Shown here in pieces: positions 5,528 through 5,574 of a DNA stretch of 5,574 nt; positions within the stretch are counted from its first letter, which is position 1, and the number at the start of each line of letters is the position of its first letter. The stretch lies in contig CALCBO010000176.1 in NCBI GenBank assembly GCA_937897245.1, forward strand, positions 1-5,574. Direction: 5' to 3'. Below the pieces are notes generated by a model that was given only the letters and a program-made list of their open reading frames with translations, was not told the DNA's origin and made no database searches. Made by a program: the position numbers and the translations under genes. This stretch comes from an uncultured Caryophanales bacterium. Lineage in GTDB: Bacteria > Bacillota_I > Bacilli_A > RF39 > UBA660.

Positions 5528-5574
5528 TCATATTGTTAATTAACATTTTATAATAATAAAAACAGCTGTTATCT
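5528..5574 (+). other. Non-coding tail after the glycosyltransferase; possible 5' arm of a terminator
   Basis: All three forward frames are closed by stops at 5525, 5541 and 5551, so no coding continuation exists here. A-rich sequence runs into the self-complementary AACAGCTGTT (5561-5570). This could be the 5' arm of a terminator hairpin whose other arm and T run lie beyond the window, but only half can be seen. Confidence 0.25.

Overview
The window comes from a strongly AT-rich, low-GC Gram-positive bacterium (Bacillota). Support: tandem CCA-encoding tRNAs, A-rich Shine-Dalgarno sites of the AGGAGG type, sigma-A-like promoters, hairpin-plus-T-run terminators, and a secreted protein with a thioester (TQXA) adhesin domain. 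Tryptophan is always TGG and no in-frame TGA interrupts the two long genes, so the standard bacterial code applies rather than the Mycoplasma code. An AT-rich gut lineage of Bacilli or a Tenericutes-like group is plausible, but that is inference. Every supported feature is on the + strand.

Positions 1-174 hold the 3' part of tRNA-Asn(GTT), a complete tRNA-Glu(TTC) three bases later, and a weak hairpin with a 15-T tract that probably ends the tRNA transcript. Positions 175-588 hold no intact gene. Most of this stretch is a decayed internal fragment of a TnpB (IS200/IS605- or IS607-type) gene carrying a stop, a frameshift and a Glu in place of the first RuvC Asp. The last part is a promoter. 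Positions 607-1188 are two small, closely spaced genes for WXG100/ESAT-6-like helical-hairpin proteins; no type VII secretion machinery is in the window. A separate promoter, tRNA-Ser(GCT) and terminator occupy 1208-1389.

Positions 1399-2768 are a self-contained unit for a secreted, membrane-anchored thioester-domain protein. It has a predicted Cys57-Gln100 thioester, a beta-rich stalk, four tandem two-cysteine repeats, and a C-terminal hydrophobic anchor preceded by a degenerate sorting-like motif. Its stop codon lies in the loop of its own terminator. Positions 2820-5527 are a second self-contained unit: an 892-residue membrane glycosyltransferase that matches the N-terminal (GT84) part of cyclic beta-1,2-glucan synthases (NdvB/ChvB) and ends where the cyclisation and GH94 phosphorylase modules would normally begin. 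The last 47 bases are non-coding, with stops in all three forward frames.

The genes share a cell-envelope theme (putative type VII small proteins, a covalent adhesin, a surface or exported glucan synthase), but each unit has its own promoter and they do not form one operon. The points most worth a second look are the cysteine-repeat thioester protein, the GT84-only glucan synthase and the orphan WXG100 pair.
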